Assembly (NCBI RefSeq): GCF_030398385.1
Contig: NZ_JAOAOQ010000002.1
Location: 226,763 to 290,762 of the forward strand
Source of the DNA: Aquibium sp. ELW1220
GTDB taxonomy: Bacteria > Pseudomonadota > Alphaproteobacteria > Rhizobiales > Rhizobiaceae
Direction of reading: 5' to 3'
Length of the DNA stretch: 64,000 nucleotides
Shown here: positions 8,430-17,217 of the stretch, piece by piece
How positions within the stretch are numbered: the stretch's first letter is position 1
Layout of the letters: each line of letters starts with the position of its first letter
Notes under the pieces: generated by a model
Databases searched by the model: none
What the model saw: the letters and a program-made list of their open reading frames with translations, nothing else
What the model was told of the DNA's origin: nothing
Made by a program: the position numbers and the translations under genes

Positions 8430-9301
8430 TTGGTGCGATCGGAAAAGCGACAGCAACCATCCTGCCTCAGGCTACTTATCAGAGGCTTCGGATTTACTCA
8501 GGCCGATTAAGGTTTTGGAGATCCATAATGCGAGATATGAGTGGGGTAGCAATTCAGGACAAGCTATGGCTCTCGCTATCCTTCTTGGCCGCACCACTGA
8601 CCGCCGCGATTAGACTCAATGAATGGCGTGATCCCGTTCTTTTTCATGACCTTGTCTTGGATGTTGCCGATGTAGGGAGGTTCGCACTTAGGGGCCGGAC
8701 AGACGACCTCTGGCATGTGGCGCCTATTCGAGAACGGGCAATCTTGGCCTGCGTAAGGGAGCGGCTCAATCCTGGCGATACTTTCGTAGACGCCGGGGCA
8801 AACATCGGTTTCTATAGCGTTGTCGCTGCGAGTCAGGTCGCCCCAAGCGGGAGCGTGATAGCAATCGAGATGATGAAGCAGACGGCCGAATTACTCCGCC
8901 GCAACATCGAACTCAACAATGCCAGTTCGGTTAGCGTTGTCGAAAATGCGTTGGCCGATCGAGGCGGTGAGGCTCTATTCGCGTCCATGCCGTCCGGCAA
9001 TTTCGGTCAGGCCTCGCTTCAGTCTTCGCAGGGTGATGAACATTTCGAGGTACTAACAAACACGCTAGACGCCGTTCTTGCCGATGTTCCGTATATCAAG
9101 TTGTTAAAGATGGATCTCGAAGGCGCAGAACTCAGCGCACTAAAAGGGGCGTTGAAGGTCCTCGATCGAATTGAGGCGATCATCTTTGAGCATCACGAGC
9201 TTGGGGTTTTCAACTCGATTGAGAGAATCCTCGCTCAGTATGGATTTAGGGTTGAACCCCTTACTGATCGCGACAGTCTGGCCGTGCGAACTGAAAGGTA
9301 G
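8426..9301 (+). CDS. FkbM-family SAM-dependent methyltransferase
   Basis: A 291-residue protein with GTG start overlapping the ABC transporter stop. The SAM-binding motif is GDTFVDAGANIGFYS (about residues 112-126), followed by the acidic strand VIAIEMMKQTAELLRRN. The FkbM-type central segment LLKMDLEGAELSALKGAL (about 222-239) and the end EAIIFEHHELGVF are clear. FkbM proteins O-methylate sugars or antibiotic side chains, so it probably methylates an EPS sugar. The base composition drops here: codons become AT-richer from this gene to about 11.87 kb, marking an acquired block spliced into a GC-rich operon. Confidence 0.88.
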   Translation: MIGAIGKATATILPQATYQRLRIYSGRLRFWRSIMRDMSGVAIQDKLWLSLSFLAAPLTAAIRLNEWRDPVLFHDLVLDVADVGRFALRGRTDDLWHVAPIRERAILACVRERLNPGDTFVDAGANIGFYSVVAASQVAPSGSVIAIEMMKQTAELLRRNIELNNASSVSVVENALADRGGEALFASMPSGNFGQASLQSSQGDEHFEVLTNTLDAVLADVPYIKLLKMDLEGAELSALKGALKVLDRIEAIIFEHHELGVFNSIERILAQYGFRVEPLTDRDSLAVRTER

Positions 9302-9305
9302 TCAG

Positions 9306-10073
9306 GTGGGGCTCTGTTGTATCAATTCTATATGGATAGGTCCAAAGCTTGGGCCTTTGCATGCTGCGTGTCTCCGTTCATTTCTAAGGTGGGGTCATCG
9401 AATTGTATTGCACTCATATGGCAAACCATCAGATGTTCCAGACGGAGTAGAGTTGTCGGACGCGGAGTTACTTTTGCCTTATTCTAGTATATGTAGGCAC
9501 AAAGAAACAGGAAGCTTGGCAATATTTGCGGATTTGCTTCGGTATGAATTGCTTAAGAAGGGTACTGGTCTCTATGTAGACTGCGATGTATTCTGTGTGA
9601 AGCCAGTTTACGATATGGAATACATATTCGGTTATGAGAACCATAATCTCATTAATAACGCGGTTTTGAAGTTACCTGCAGATTCGCCAGTTTTGTTAGA
9701 ACTTGGCCGATTGAAGGACGAGAACTCATTTATTCCGCCGTGGTCAGGCCCAAAGCGGCGGACATACTACCGATTACGTTCGAGTATCGGCTTTCCGGTC
9801 GAACTGCAGGATATGCCTTGGGGATTTACCGGCCCTCACGCGTTGACTTGGTACCTTAGGAAGTATGGCCTTGAAACACATGCGTTGCCAATAGATTACT
9901 TTTATCCAATTCACTATGATCATACATCTCTTCTAGTTGATAGTGGGTTATCGATTGATGATTTGTGCACACATAGAACAATTCTTGTTCATTTATATAA
10001 TGAACGTCTAAAGAAAATCGATTTATCCAGTGTTAGCCGAGATAGCCCCATAGGGCAAATGCTTGAGGTTTGA
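9306..10073 (+). CDS. GT32-type glycosyltransferase with DXD motif
   Basis: I take the GTG start six bases after the preceding gene, giving 255 residues. An earlier ATG would overlap the methyltransferase by over 130 bases. The start CCINSIWIGPKLGPLHAA and the segment GSLAIFADLLRYELL are typical of capsular polysaccharide or OCH1-like family 32 transferases. The nucleotide-sugar-binding acids are in GLYVDCDVFCVKP. Such enzymes transfer hexoses from nucleotide sugars in the cytoplasm. The coding sequence is strongly AT-rich relative to flanking genes, and the stop overlaps a TTG start of the next gene. Confidence 0.84.
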   Translation: MGLCCINSIWIGPKLGPLHAACLRSFLRWGHRIVLHSYGKPSDVPDGVELSDAELLLPYSSICRHKETGSLAIFADLLRYELLKKGTGLYVDCDVFCVKPVYDMEYIFGYENHNLINNAVLKLPADSPVLLELGRLKDENSFIPPWSGPKRRTYYRLRSSIGFPVELQDMPWGFTGPHALTWYLRKYGLETHALPIDYFYPIHYDHTSLLVDSGLSIDDLCTHRTILVHLYNERLKKIDLSSVSRDSPIGQMLEV

Positions 10074-10891
10074 TTTTGTCATTGAATATATTCGTAATCT
10101 CACTGAAGCGTGCAGCGGAACGGCGGAAAAAAATCGTCTCTCAGCTTAATGAAAAGTCCTGCGCTTATACAGTGATCGATGCCGTTGATTCGGCGGCATG
10201 CGAGCCTGAGTATCTTCTTTCCCATGTCGATCAGGCGGCTGTCATTCGAAATATTGGAAGGCCTCTTGCAGGTCCGGAGATCGGATGCGCATTGTCTCAT
10301 AGAATGGCATACAAGATGATTATAGATAGTGGATCGCACGGTGCGTTAATTCTGGAAGACGATGTGACGCTCACTCCGAAATTTGAGATGGCGCTTTCTT
10401 ACTTTAGTCAAGTCGGCCACCAGATCGAAATCCGACCTGAAGTCTATCATTTTGGAGCATTAAGCCGGCCCTATGCTAGGAATCTCGTTCTTCGTCGCAG
10501 AGGCGCAAAATCGGAGGGCAGTGGTCTCTGCTTCAGAGAGCCGGTCGATAGATTTTCCTCTGAAGTGTGGGGAACCTGCGGATACTATATAACAAAAAGA
10601 GCTGCCGAATGCATGCTGGAGCCTGGAAAGATAGTATCTGTTGCAGATCATTGGTCGCTTTGGATGAAGCGCTCCAATGGGAAGCTTTATGTAGCAATTC
10701 CTCCGCCTATACTGCATCCAGAAGAATTATCATTGAGTGATATAGAAAAATCCCGTTATATTGCTAGAAATCAAGAATATAAGAGTTCGCACCAAATGAT
10801 TGCAGGGTTTTATTCGCGCGTTGTATTCAGACTTCGCGCTAAATTAATGATCTACGTTATACGGCCTCTCGCGAGAATTGTTTATGAGTGA
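10070..10891 (+). CDS. GT25-family glycosyltransferase (LPS/EPS biosynthesis)
   Basis: A 273-residue protein translated from TTG overlapping the previous stop. It shows the family 25 pattern: NIFVISLKRAAERRKK at the N-terminus, then GPEIGCALSHRMAYKMI and the acidic motif ALILEDDVTL (around residues 88-97). A later WGTCGYYITKRAAECML segment also fits. Family 25 enzymes add galactose or related sugars to lipopolysaccharide or capsule. It belongs to the AT-rich group and was probably gained with its two neighbours. The last 30 residues form a hydrophobic/basic tail that could touch the membrane. Confidence 0.87.
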   Translation: MILSLNIFVISLKRAAERRKKIVSQLNEKSCAYTVIDAVDSAACEPEYLLSHVDQAAVIRNIGRPLAGPEIGCALSHRMAYKMIIDSGSHGALILEDDVTLTPKFEMALSYFSQVGHQIEIRPEVYHFGALSRPYARNLVLRRRGAKSEGSGLCFREPVDRFSSEVWGTCGYYITKRAAECMLEPGKIVSVADHWSLWMKRSNGKLYVAIPPPILHPEELSLSDIEKSRYIARNQEYKSSHQMIAGFYSRVVFRLRAKLMIYVIRPLARIVYE

Positions 10892-10903
10892 ATTCAATCG
10901 AGT

Positions 10904-11776
10904 ATGAAAAAAGATGCCCCAAGAGTCGATTTTCCCGTATCGTTTGTAGTTTTAAGCTACAATAGAAGCGATCAAATTGAGAAAACTATTTTTTCTATAA
11001 TGGAGATCGTTCGATATTGGGGCGGTGAGCTTATTGTTGTAGACAATGGTTCTACTGACGGGTCTGCAGAAATAATCCGAGAAATTGTTAATGGTGAAAA
11101 AAATGTGCGTTGTATATTTAACGACCGCAATTTAGGTGTTTCTAGAGGTAGAAACATCGGTTGGGAACTGGCTCGTTACGATTACATATTTAGTTTGGAT
11201 GATGACATAATAATCGATACATCGGCGGTTGATAAACTACTCCTTTGCGTCCGGTCTGACAAACGTATTGCCATCGCATCGCCTCAGATATGCGACGCTA
11301 CGTCGCGCAGGATACTGACTAGCGTGAGGGACGGAAAGATTTCGAGCTTCTTTTTTGAGGCGGCTTTTATGTTGAATAAGGAGGCGCTAGATAAAATCGG
11401 GTATTTAGACCCCTATCTGGAAGTAGCGGGTGAAGGCCTTGATTACTCCATGCGCCTGAAAGAAAAAGGGTATCGCGTACATCTTGTCGAGGAAGTTTCT
11501 GTTTTGCATTACGATAGGGCGCGAACAGATGTGGATAGGTTATTAAGGCGAAGGAAATGGGTTTTCTCATTATGTTATGTTTACTTTAAAAATATGGCAA
11601 TACATAGCGCTGTATACTATTCAGCGCGTGCGACTGCAGCAAATGTTAAGAATGCGAGGGTTCGTTCCGGAGTCCTTTACATTGTATCTCTTGTATTTGC
11701 CGCATTGCGCGGCGCTGCAACTGGGCGATCTGCCCGGTTTCGGAATCATTTCATTGAAAAGGCAGCAGATGCTTAG
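10904..11776 (+). CDS. GT2-family glycosyltransferase
   Basis: A 290-residue GT-A enzyme starting 12 bases after the GT25 gene. The N-terminal motif SFVVLSYNRSDQIEKTI, the nucleotide-binding VVDNGSTDGSAEII, the stretch NLGVSRGRNIGWELA and the acids SLDDDIII are standard family 2 features. The acceptor part includes YLEVAGEGLDYSMRLKEKG. It is the last gene of the AT-rich group. Donor and acceptor sugars cannot be read from sequence. The gene is complete; GC-rich sequence resumes about 100 bases after its stop. Confidence 0.9.
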   Translation: MKKDAPRVDFPVSFVVLSYNRSDQIEKTIFSIMEIVRYWGGELIVVDNGSTDGSAEIIREIVNGEKNVRCIFNDRNLGVSRGRNIGWELARYDYIFSLDDDIIIDTSAVDKLLLCVRSDKRIAIASPQICDATSRRILTSVRDGKISSFFFEAAFMLNKEALDKIGYLDPYLEVAGEGLDYSMRLKEKGYRVHLVEEVSVLHYDRARTDVDRLLRRRKWVFSLCYVYFKNMAIHSAVYYSARATAANVKNARVRSGVLYIVSLVFAALRGAATGRSARFRNHFIEKAADA

Positions 11777-11811
11777 AGGGCTAATAAGGCTTCAAGCAAT
11801 TTACCCATCGC

Positions 11812-12126
11812 ATGCCATCACTCGCATACAGTTGTGCTCGAAACAACGAACTAAATCGCGTCCATCACAAGCACTTCCCGCTGGCAGCCGCGCTGCCTTT
11901 GTCGCTGCGCTGTCTGCTGAGCCATCTCGTCGCGGGAACGCGCGCCAACGGGCCGCGCGCCGTTCCGCCGCTGCTGGGCGCCGCCTGGCGCGGCCTGCGC
12001 GACGGGCGGCGCCAGCACGTTCCCGTTCCGCCGCAGGTTGTCCGTTTCTACACCAACCCCACGCTCCGCCCCGATCTCGGCAACGTCCCGCTGTCGCGCA
12101 AGCTGCGCCGCCGCATGACGCGCTGA
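11812..12126 (+). pseudogene. Remnant of a GC-rich gene, probably the 3' end of a glycosyltransferase
   Basis: The composition changes abruptly near 11,870 from AT-rich to GC-rich, and the plus frame then reads plausible protein to a stop at 12126. Segments such as RFYTNPTLRPDLGNVPLSRK look like the conserved tail of an EPS glycosyltransferase. No start codon with a ribosome binding site serves this GC-rich part, and the first 20 or so codons of the open frame are AT-rich junction sequence. I infer that the acquired AT-rich block replaced the front of a native transferase. The family is a guess from composition and position. Confidence 0.4.
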
Positions 12127-12128
12127 TG

Positions 12129-13463
12129 TCATCCCCGCATGCCCACCCACTCGGTTCCGTCGAAAAACTGCGGCTCGTTCTGCGTCAGATTGTAGATCAT
12201 CAGCCCCGTGGCCGGCGCGGCGATGGCGTCGCGCTGCTCCTGCGTCATGCGCGGCGGCAGGAAGCCCCTCTGCGTGCTTGCCAGATCGAGCAGCGCCGAG
12301 GCATGCGGGCTGGCCGTGCCGATGCCCATGCGCCCGGCCGCCTGGTAGAGCGAGGAATTGAGATAGCGCCGCTGCGTGCCGGCCACGTCGTAATAAGGCA
12401 CGTAGCCGGTGGTCGCCCCCGACTGCTTCATCAGCATGTACCAGATGGCCCCGGCGACACCCGAAACCGCGGCGCCGCGAAAGCAGACCTCGGCATTGGC
12501 GATCATCAACTGGCTGAAGAAGCCGGCATTCACGCCGGTGATGGTCATCTGGTACCAGTCGCCGATCGGATTGTTGGCGATGAAGGCCGCGGCGTCGCCA
12601 AGATAGATCCCGGTGCCCTTGGCAACCTGCGCGTTGAAGTCGCGGATGGTGGTCGTGTCGGACTCCGTCCCGGTTATCACGTAGGAAGGGAGGCTGGCCT
12701 TGAGCTGCACCACCTTGCCGTCGGCATCGACGCCCAGCGTCTTGTTGGTGCGGGCGGCGGCGGGCGAGGCTGCCGTCAGGTCGGCGAAGGCAAGCCCGCT
12801 TTCGCCGGTCGCCCCGGGGGCGATCGTCAGCCCGGCGGCGTCGAGCCGGCCGGTTTCGGCGTCGAAGGCGAGCGCGGTGTGCCAGTCCGCGCCGTCGGGC
12901 GAGACCTTGACGGAAAAATCGTCGTTTCCGGCCAGCCCCATTTCGGCGCGGCCGGACCATCCGGTCTGGAACAGCAGCGAGCCGGTGTCGCCAGCCTCGG
13001 CCTTGTTGATCTTCAGCTGATGGCCGGCGCCGTAATGGGTGAGCAGCGTCGCGGGCGCGGCGACGGTGAGCCGGTTGACCGCATCCGCGGTGGCATTCAC
13101 ACCCACCATCGGCACCGATTGCAGGTCGACCACGGGCGCCCAGCCGGCGCCGTCATGGACGAGCAGCGCCCGCGTTTCGGCGTCCCAGGCCAGCCAGCCG
13201 GGCAGCGCCTCGTGAAAGGTCCAGGCGCCGTCCTGGAAGGCGGCGATCGTCCCCGCATGGCCGGCAAATGCGCCCGTCGGCGCATCGCCGACCAGGTGGC
13301 GCTCGCCTGCCGCCGGCTCGGCGGGCGGGTCGTTGCGATTGCTGCTTTCGACGCCCACCTGGACGATCGCGTCCAGCGCCCGCAGCGCCTCGTTGTGGGT
13401 GACGTGCTTCTGCGCCTGGGAAGGCAGGAGGTAGGGAAGCTTCAGTCGCGTGGTCTGTTCCAT
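12129..13463 (-). CDS. DUF2793 domain protein (phage-tail-like), antisense within EPS locus
   Basis: A 444-residue protein; the start is the ATG giving MEQTTRLKLPYLLPSQAQKH, the characteristic opening of DUF2793 proteins. The domain covers about residues 1-90 (HNEALRALDAIVQ, ERHLVGDAPTGAF, GWLAWDAETRALLVHDG). A long beta-rich, fibre-like middle follows, and the end resembles other phage or gene-transfer-agent tail proteins (GLMIYNLTQNEPQFFDGTEW). Function unknown. It is the only minus-strand gene in the EPS cluster and has a cargo-like appearance. It overlaps nothing and diverges from the ligase-like gene. Confidence 0.87.
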   Translation of the reverse strand: MEQTTRLKLPYLLPSQAQKHVTHNEALRALDAIVQVGVESSNRNDPPAEPAAGERHLVGDAPTGAFAGHAGTIAAFQDGAWTFHEALPGWLAWDAETRALLVHDGAGWAPVVDLQSVPMVGVNATADAVNRLTVAAPATLLTHYGAGHQLKINKAEAGDTGSLLFQTGWSGRAEMGLAGNDDFSVKVSPDGADWHTALAFDAETGRLDAAGLTIAPGATGESGLAFADLTAASPAAARTNKTLGVDADGKVVQLKASLPSYVITGTESDTTTIRDFNAQVAKGTGIYLGDAAAFIANNPIGDWYQMTITGVNAGFFSQLMIANAEVCFRGAAVSGVAGAIWYMLMKQSGATTGYVPYYDVAGTQRRYLNSSLYQAAGRMGIGTASPHASALLDLASTQRGFLPPRMTQEQRDAIAAPATGLMIYNLTQNEPQFFDGTEWVGMRG

Positions 13464-13518
13464 TGGGTTCGTCCTTCTGACACACTCTGGCGGCAAGGAT
13501 AATCGATGGACCGACCCC

Positions 13519-14958
13519 GTGGATAAGTTCGCCCGTCCCATGCCGCCGCATGCGGCGATGGCGTATGCGCCGCCCTGGCTCGCCGGGCGGCGCGAGGCCC
13601 GGCCGCGCTTCAGCATCTGGACCTATGCGCCGCTTCTGGCCGCGCTCGCGCTGCGGCTTGCCTCCGGGCCGACGGCGGACCTGAGCTATCTCGCGCTGGC
13701 GGCCTATGCGCTCGCCGGCCGGCCGCACGCGCTGCGGGCGCTGGCGATGTCCTGGCTGTTTTCGATGATCAGCCCCGGCATCGCGCCCGATGCCGCCTAT
13801 GCCGCGCTCGGGCGCTATGCGGTGCTGGGCGGGGCGGCGCTGTCGATGCTGCTGCATGGCGGCCTGTTCAAGGGCTCGCCGCCCGGCGGCGGCATGGTGC
13901 TCGCCACGATCCTGCTTGGCCTGTTCCTCGTTCTCCACTCCTACTTCGTCAGCCCGATGGTCGACGTCTCGGTCCTGAAGGCGGTGTCCTGGGCGATCGC
14001 GATGGCCGCGATCCTTTCCGCCTGGACCGGGCTGACGCCGGCCGAGCGCGACAGGGCGGCAGGCGAGCTCTTCGGCCTTCTGGTGCTGGTCCTGCTGGTC
14101 AGCCTGCCGCTGATCGCCCTGCCGATCGGCTATCTGCGCAACGGCACCGGCTTCCAGGGCATTCTCAACCACCCGCAGGCCTTCGGCCCGACCATGGCGC
14201 TGCTCGGGGCCTGGGCCGCGGCACGGCTGCTCGGCGAGCGTCATCCTACCTGGCGATCGGTGATCCTCGTCGGATTTTGCCTGTTCGTGGTGCTCGCATC
14301 CGAGGCGCGCACCGCTGGCGTTGCCATGGTGTTGGGCATTGGCCTGTCCGTTATGGCCGCTCCGGGATTTTCGGGCGTATCGGTGCGCCGGTTGCTGCCT
14401 GGGCTGCGCAGTCCGCGCCTGTGGACCGCCTTCTTCGCTGCCCTTCTGGCCGGGTTGATGCTGGCGCCGGTGATCGCGCAGAAGTTCGACCACTACATCA
14501 CGAAATCCGGTCGCGCGGAGGCTGGTAGTCTCTTCCAGGCCTATGACCAGTCCCGAGGCCGCCTCATCGACAAGATGACTGAAAACATCGTCAAGCGACC
14601 CTTCACCGGAAGCGGCTTCGGCATCGCCTCCGAGCCGGCGCTCATGATTGTTCGACGGGACCCGATCCTCGGCCTGCCGGTCGGCGCCTCGATCGAAAAG
14701 GGCGTGCTGCCGCTGGCCATCGTCGAAGAGGTCGGGATCGCCGGCGCCCTTCTGGTGGGCGCCTGGTTCTTCCGCCTGATGCGCAATGCCGGCCGACGCG
14801 GAATCGCGCCTTTTGCGGTGGGCCTGACTGCAATCATCCTCAATTTCGGCGAAGCCACGCTGTTTTCCGCCGGCGGGCTCGGGCTCCTGCTTCTCTTGCT
14901 GCTTGGCTGGGGCGGAGCGAGCGCACGACCAGCCATGGATGCCCGCCGTCTTGGCTGA
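13519..14958 (+). CDS. O-antigen ligase/polymerase-like multi-pass membrane protein
   Basis: About 479 residues if the GTG giving MDKFARPMPPH is used; an ATG seven codons later is equally plausible. Roughly ten to twelve hydrophobic helices span the protein, with a large loop near residues 340-400 containing SRGRLIDKMTENIVKRPFTG and GSGFGIASEP. This is the layout and motif style of the Wzy_C/O-antigen ligase family, which joins or polymerises periplasmic glycan units. In this cluster it is the best candidate for the EPS polymerase. The following transferase begins within its last codons. Confidence 0.82.
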   Translation: MDKFARPMPPHAAMAYAPPWLAGRREARPRFSIWTYAPLLAALALRLASGPTADLSYLALAAYALAGRPHALRALAMSWLFSMISPGIAPDAAYAALGRYAVLGGAALSMLLHGGLFKGSPPGGGMVLATILLGLFLVLHSYFVSPMVDVSVLKAVSWAIAMAAILSAWTGLTPAERDRAAGELFGLLVLVLLVSLPLIALPIGYLRNGTGFQGILNHPQAFGPTMALLGAWAAARLLGERHPTWRSVILVGFCLFVVLASEARTAGVAMVLGIGLSVMAAPGFSGVSVRRLLPGLRSPRLWTAFFAALLAGLMLAPVIAQKFDHYITKSGRAEAGSLFQAYDQSRGRLIDKMTENIVKRPFTGSGFGIASEPALMIVRRDPILGLPVGASIEKGVLPLAIVEEVGIAGALLVGAWFFRLMRNAGRRGIAPFAVGLTAIILNFGEATLFSAGGLGLLLLLLLGWGGASARPAMDARRLG

Positions 14959-16078
14959 TCCGGTCTGGTTCTGGCAGCGCATCGTGTCGCCGCACATGGC
15001 GGGGCTCGCCGAGGCCCTGGCATGGAGCGGCCGGCGCGTCACCTATGTCGCCGAGCAGCCGATGTCGGAAGATCGCGCGAAACAGGGCTGGACGCCGGCC
15101 AGGGCGGACGCGATGACGCTCCGATTGGCCCCTGACGCCGCCGCCGCAGCCAGCCTGGTCGCCGGGGCGCCGGAAGACAGCATCCACATCTGTCAGGGAT
15201 TTCGCGGAAACGGCGTGGTCGGCCCGGCGCGCATCGCCCTGGACGCCCGCGGGCTGCGGCAGTGGGTGATCATGGAGACGGTGGAGGAGCGCGGCTGGGC
15301 GGCAACCATGCTGAAACGGCTCGAATATGCCCGGCTGATGCGCAAGTGGCGACACCGGATCGAGGGCGTTCTCGCGATCGGCCATGCCACGCCCGCCTGG
15401 CTTGCCGCCCGCGGGATGCCCGCCGAACGCATCATGCCCTTCGCCTATTTCCTGCCGGAACCGACAATCCCGACACAGCCGGAACGGTCGAAGGAGGCGC
15501 CCTTCCGTGTCCTGTTCGTGGGCCAGTTCATCGAACGGAAAAGGATTAACCTGCTCATCGATGCGCTCGCGCGGCTGGATGGCCATTCGCTCGAGCTGGT
15601 CGTCGTCGGCGCGGGGCCGCTCGAAGCCGACCTGCGGCAAAGGGCCGGCGCGCGCCTCGGCGATCGTGTCACCTGGCTCGGCCAGCAGCCGATGCACGAG
15701 ATGCCGGCCATCATGGCCGGCGCGGATTGTCTCGTGCTTCCCAGCCGCCACGACGGCTGGGGCGCCGTCGTCTCGGAAGCGCTGATGGCGGGCACCCCGG
15801 CCATCTGTTCCGACCGCTGCGGCGCGGCGGGCGTGGTGCGGGCCAGCGGCGTCGGGGGCGTGTTCAAGGCCGGGGAGGTGGCAGAGCTGGCGGAAAAACT
15901 GTCAATGGTCGTTCAGTTCGGACAGGTCACGCCCGAACGTAGGCAGTCGATCAGGCATTGGTCCAAATGTCTGGGCGCGGATGCCGGCGCAAAGTTCCTG
16001 GACGACATCCTCGTGTCCAGAAAGAGGGGCGAGCCTCGGCCCGCGCCGCCATGGCACAAGATCGTCATTGGAACATGA
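14939..16078 (+). CDS. GT4-family glycosyltransferase
   Basis: A 379-residue GT-B enzyme; I use the ATG giving MPAVLADPVWFWQRIVSPH, which overlaps the ligase-like gene by 20 bases. The C-terminal half holds the typical motifs: VGQFIERKRINLLIDAL, ELVVVGAGPLEADLRQRA and the donor-binding LPSRHDGWGAVVSEAL with its conserved glutamate. The family retains anomeric configuration and acts in the cytoplasm on lipid-linked acceptors. Its stop overlaps the next start by ATGA, showing tight coupling to a second GT4 enzyme. Confidence 0.9.
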   Translation: MPAVLADPVWFWQRIVSPHMAGLAEALAWSGRRVTYVAEQPMSEDRAKQGWTPARADAMTLRLAPDAAAAASLVAGAPEDSIHICQGFRGNGVVGPARIALDARGLRQWVIMETVEERGWAATMLKRLEYARLMRKWRHRIEGVLAIGHATPAWLAARGMPAERIMPFAYFLPEPTIPTQPERSKEAPFRVLFVGQFIERKRINLLIDALARLDGHSLELVVVGAGPLEADLRQRAGARLGDRVTWLGQQPMHEMPAIMAGADCLVLPSRHDGWGAVVSEALMAGTPAICSDRCGAAGVVRASGVGGVFKAGEVAELAEKLSMVVQFGQVTPERRQSIRHWSKCLGADAGAKFLDDILVSRKRGEPRPAPPWHKIVIGT

Positions 16079-17214
16079 GGCCGTTGCGTATCGCCCACAC
16101 GATGGCGTCGCTTGATATTCAGGCCTCGGGTCCGGCCTACAGCATACCCGCGCTCGCAAGGGGGCAGGCTCGTCTCGGTGCTTTAGTGGAACTGCATGCT
16201 CTCGGTGGCAGCCCCATCCACGCGATGGAGAGGCTCGATGATCGCCGCCATCGAAACGACCTTGCGGGATGGACCGGCCTTTCGACACTAGGGATTTCGT
16301 GTGGAATGCGCGCGGCGCTTCGAACGGGTCGTTTCGACATCCTTCACACACACGGGCTTTGGAGGATGCCGAACGTCTACGCCGCCCCTGGCGCCCGGCT
16401 GGTGATTGCTCCAAGGGGCATGCTTGCCCCGCCCGCTCTGGCCTTTTCCCCCTTGCGGAAGCGGCTTTTCCTGAAGATCGCACAGGGCACAGCGTTGCGT
16501 GCAGCCGAAATGTTCCATGCTACGTCCGAGGGCGAGTACGACGACATTCGCCGGTTCGGCCTGAAGCAGCCTGTCGCGGTGATCCCCAACGGCGTCGCGG
16601 TGCCGCCGCCGGAAGCGGTTGCCCGTGTTGCGGAGGGCCGCAAGACATTGCTTTCCCTTGGACGAATCCATCCGGTCAAGGGATTGGATTCCCTCCTGGA
16701 GGCTTGGGCAAAGGTCGAGCCCGTCGCCCCTGACTGGGATTTGAGGATCGTCGGTCCGGATGAAGGCGGGCATGCTGCCGAACTGGCGGCGCTCAAGCGC
16801 CGGCTCGGTTTGAAGCGCGTGCGGATAGAGCCTCCGGTTCATGGACCTGCGCGAGATACGCTCATGGCCGCAGCCGATCTCTTCGTTCTGTCATCGCGCA
16901 GCGAAAACTTCGCCATGACCGTGGCGGAGAGCCTCGCGGTAGGCGTACCGGTGATATCGTCCAAGGGGGCGCCCTGGTCGGGGCTGGAGGCCAACCGGTG
17001 CGGCTGGTGGGTCGGCCACGGGCCGGACGCGCTTGCCCCGGCCCTGATGTTGGCGTTATCGCTTCCCGATGTTGAGCGTCGAGCCATGGGGGCGCGAGGG
17101 CGGGCATGGATGGAGCGGGATTTTTCGTGGGCCAGGATGGCGGCCATGTCGCTGGAGGCCTATGGCTGGCTTCTGGGGCAGGGCGACCGGCCGGAATTCG
17201 TACGGGTGGATTGA
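16075..17214 (+). CDS. GT4-family glycosyltransferase
   Basis: A 379-residue protein; the ATG giving MRPLRIAHTMASLD is chosen because it overlaps the previous stop by four bases. The N-terminal Rossmann part includes ASGPAYSIPALARGQ, typical for EPS transferases. The C-terminal half has LGRIHPVKGLDSLLEAW, RIVGPDEGGHAAELAAL and SSRSENFAMTVAESLAVG with the conserved glutamate. It would add a sugar to the growing lipid-linked repeat unit. The acetyltransferase follows after three bases, so both sit in one transcript. Confidence 0.91.
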   Translation: MRPLRIAHTMASLDIQASGPAYSIPALARGQARLGALVELHALGGSPIHAMERLDDRRHRNDLAGWTGLSTLGISCGMRAALRTGRFDILHTHGLWRMPNVYAAPGARLVIAPRGMLAPPALAFSPLRKRLFLKIAQGTALRAAEMFHATSEGEYDDIRRFGLKQPVAVIPNGVAVPPPEAVARVAEGRKTLLSLGRIHPVKGLDSLLEAWAKVEPVAPDWDLRIVGPDEGGHAAELAALKRRLGLKRVRIEPPVHGPARDTLMAAADLFVLSSRSENFAMTVAESLAVGVPVISSKGAPWSGLEANRCGWWVGHGPDALAPALMLALSLPDVERRAMGARGRAWMERDFSWARMAAMSLEAYGWLLGQGDRPEFVRVD

Positions 17215-17217
17215 CCT

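Noticed and set aside
6582..8456. 624-codon open frame antisense to the ABC transporter
   Set aside because: It mirrors the whole transporter gene; the translation is rich in Arg, Asp, His and Ala with no family motif, typical of antisense frames in GC-rich genes.
11577..13502. 641-codon plus-strand frame opposite the DUF2793 gene
   Set aside because: It begins inside a glycosyltransferase gene and then reads the DUF2793 complement; composition is Arg/Gly/Ala-rich without motifs.
13153..15042. 629-codon minus-strand open frame over the ligase-like and DUF2793 genes
   Set aside because: It crosses two well-supported genes on both strands and is low-complexity; no start signal.
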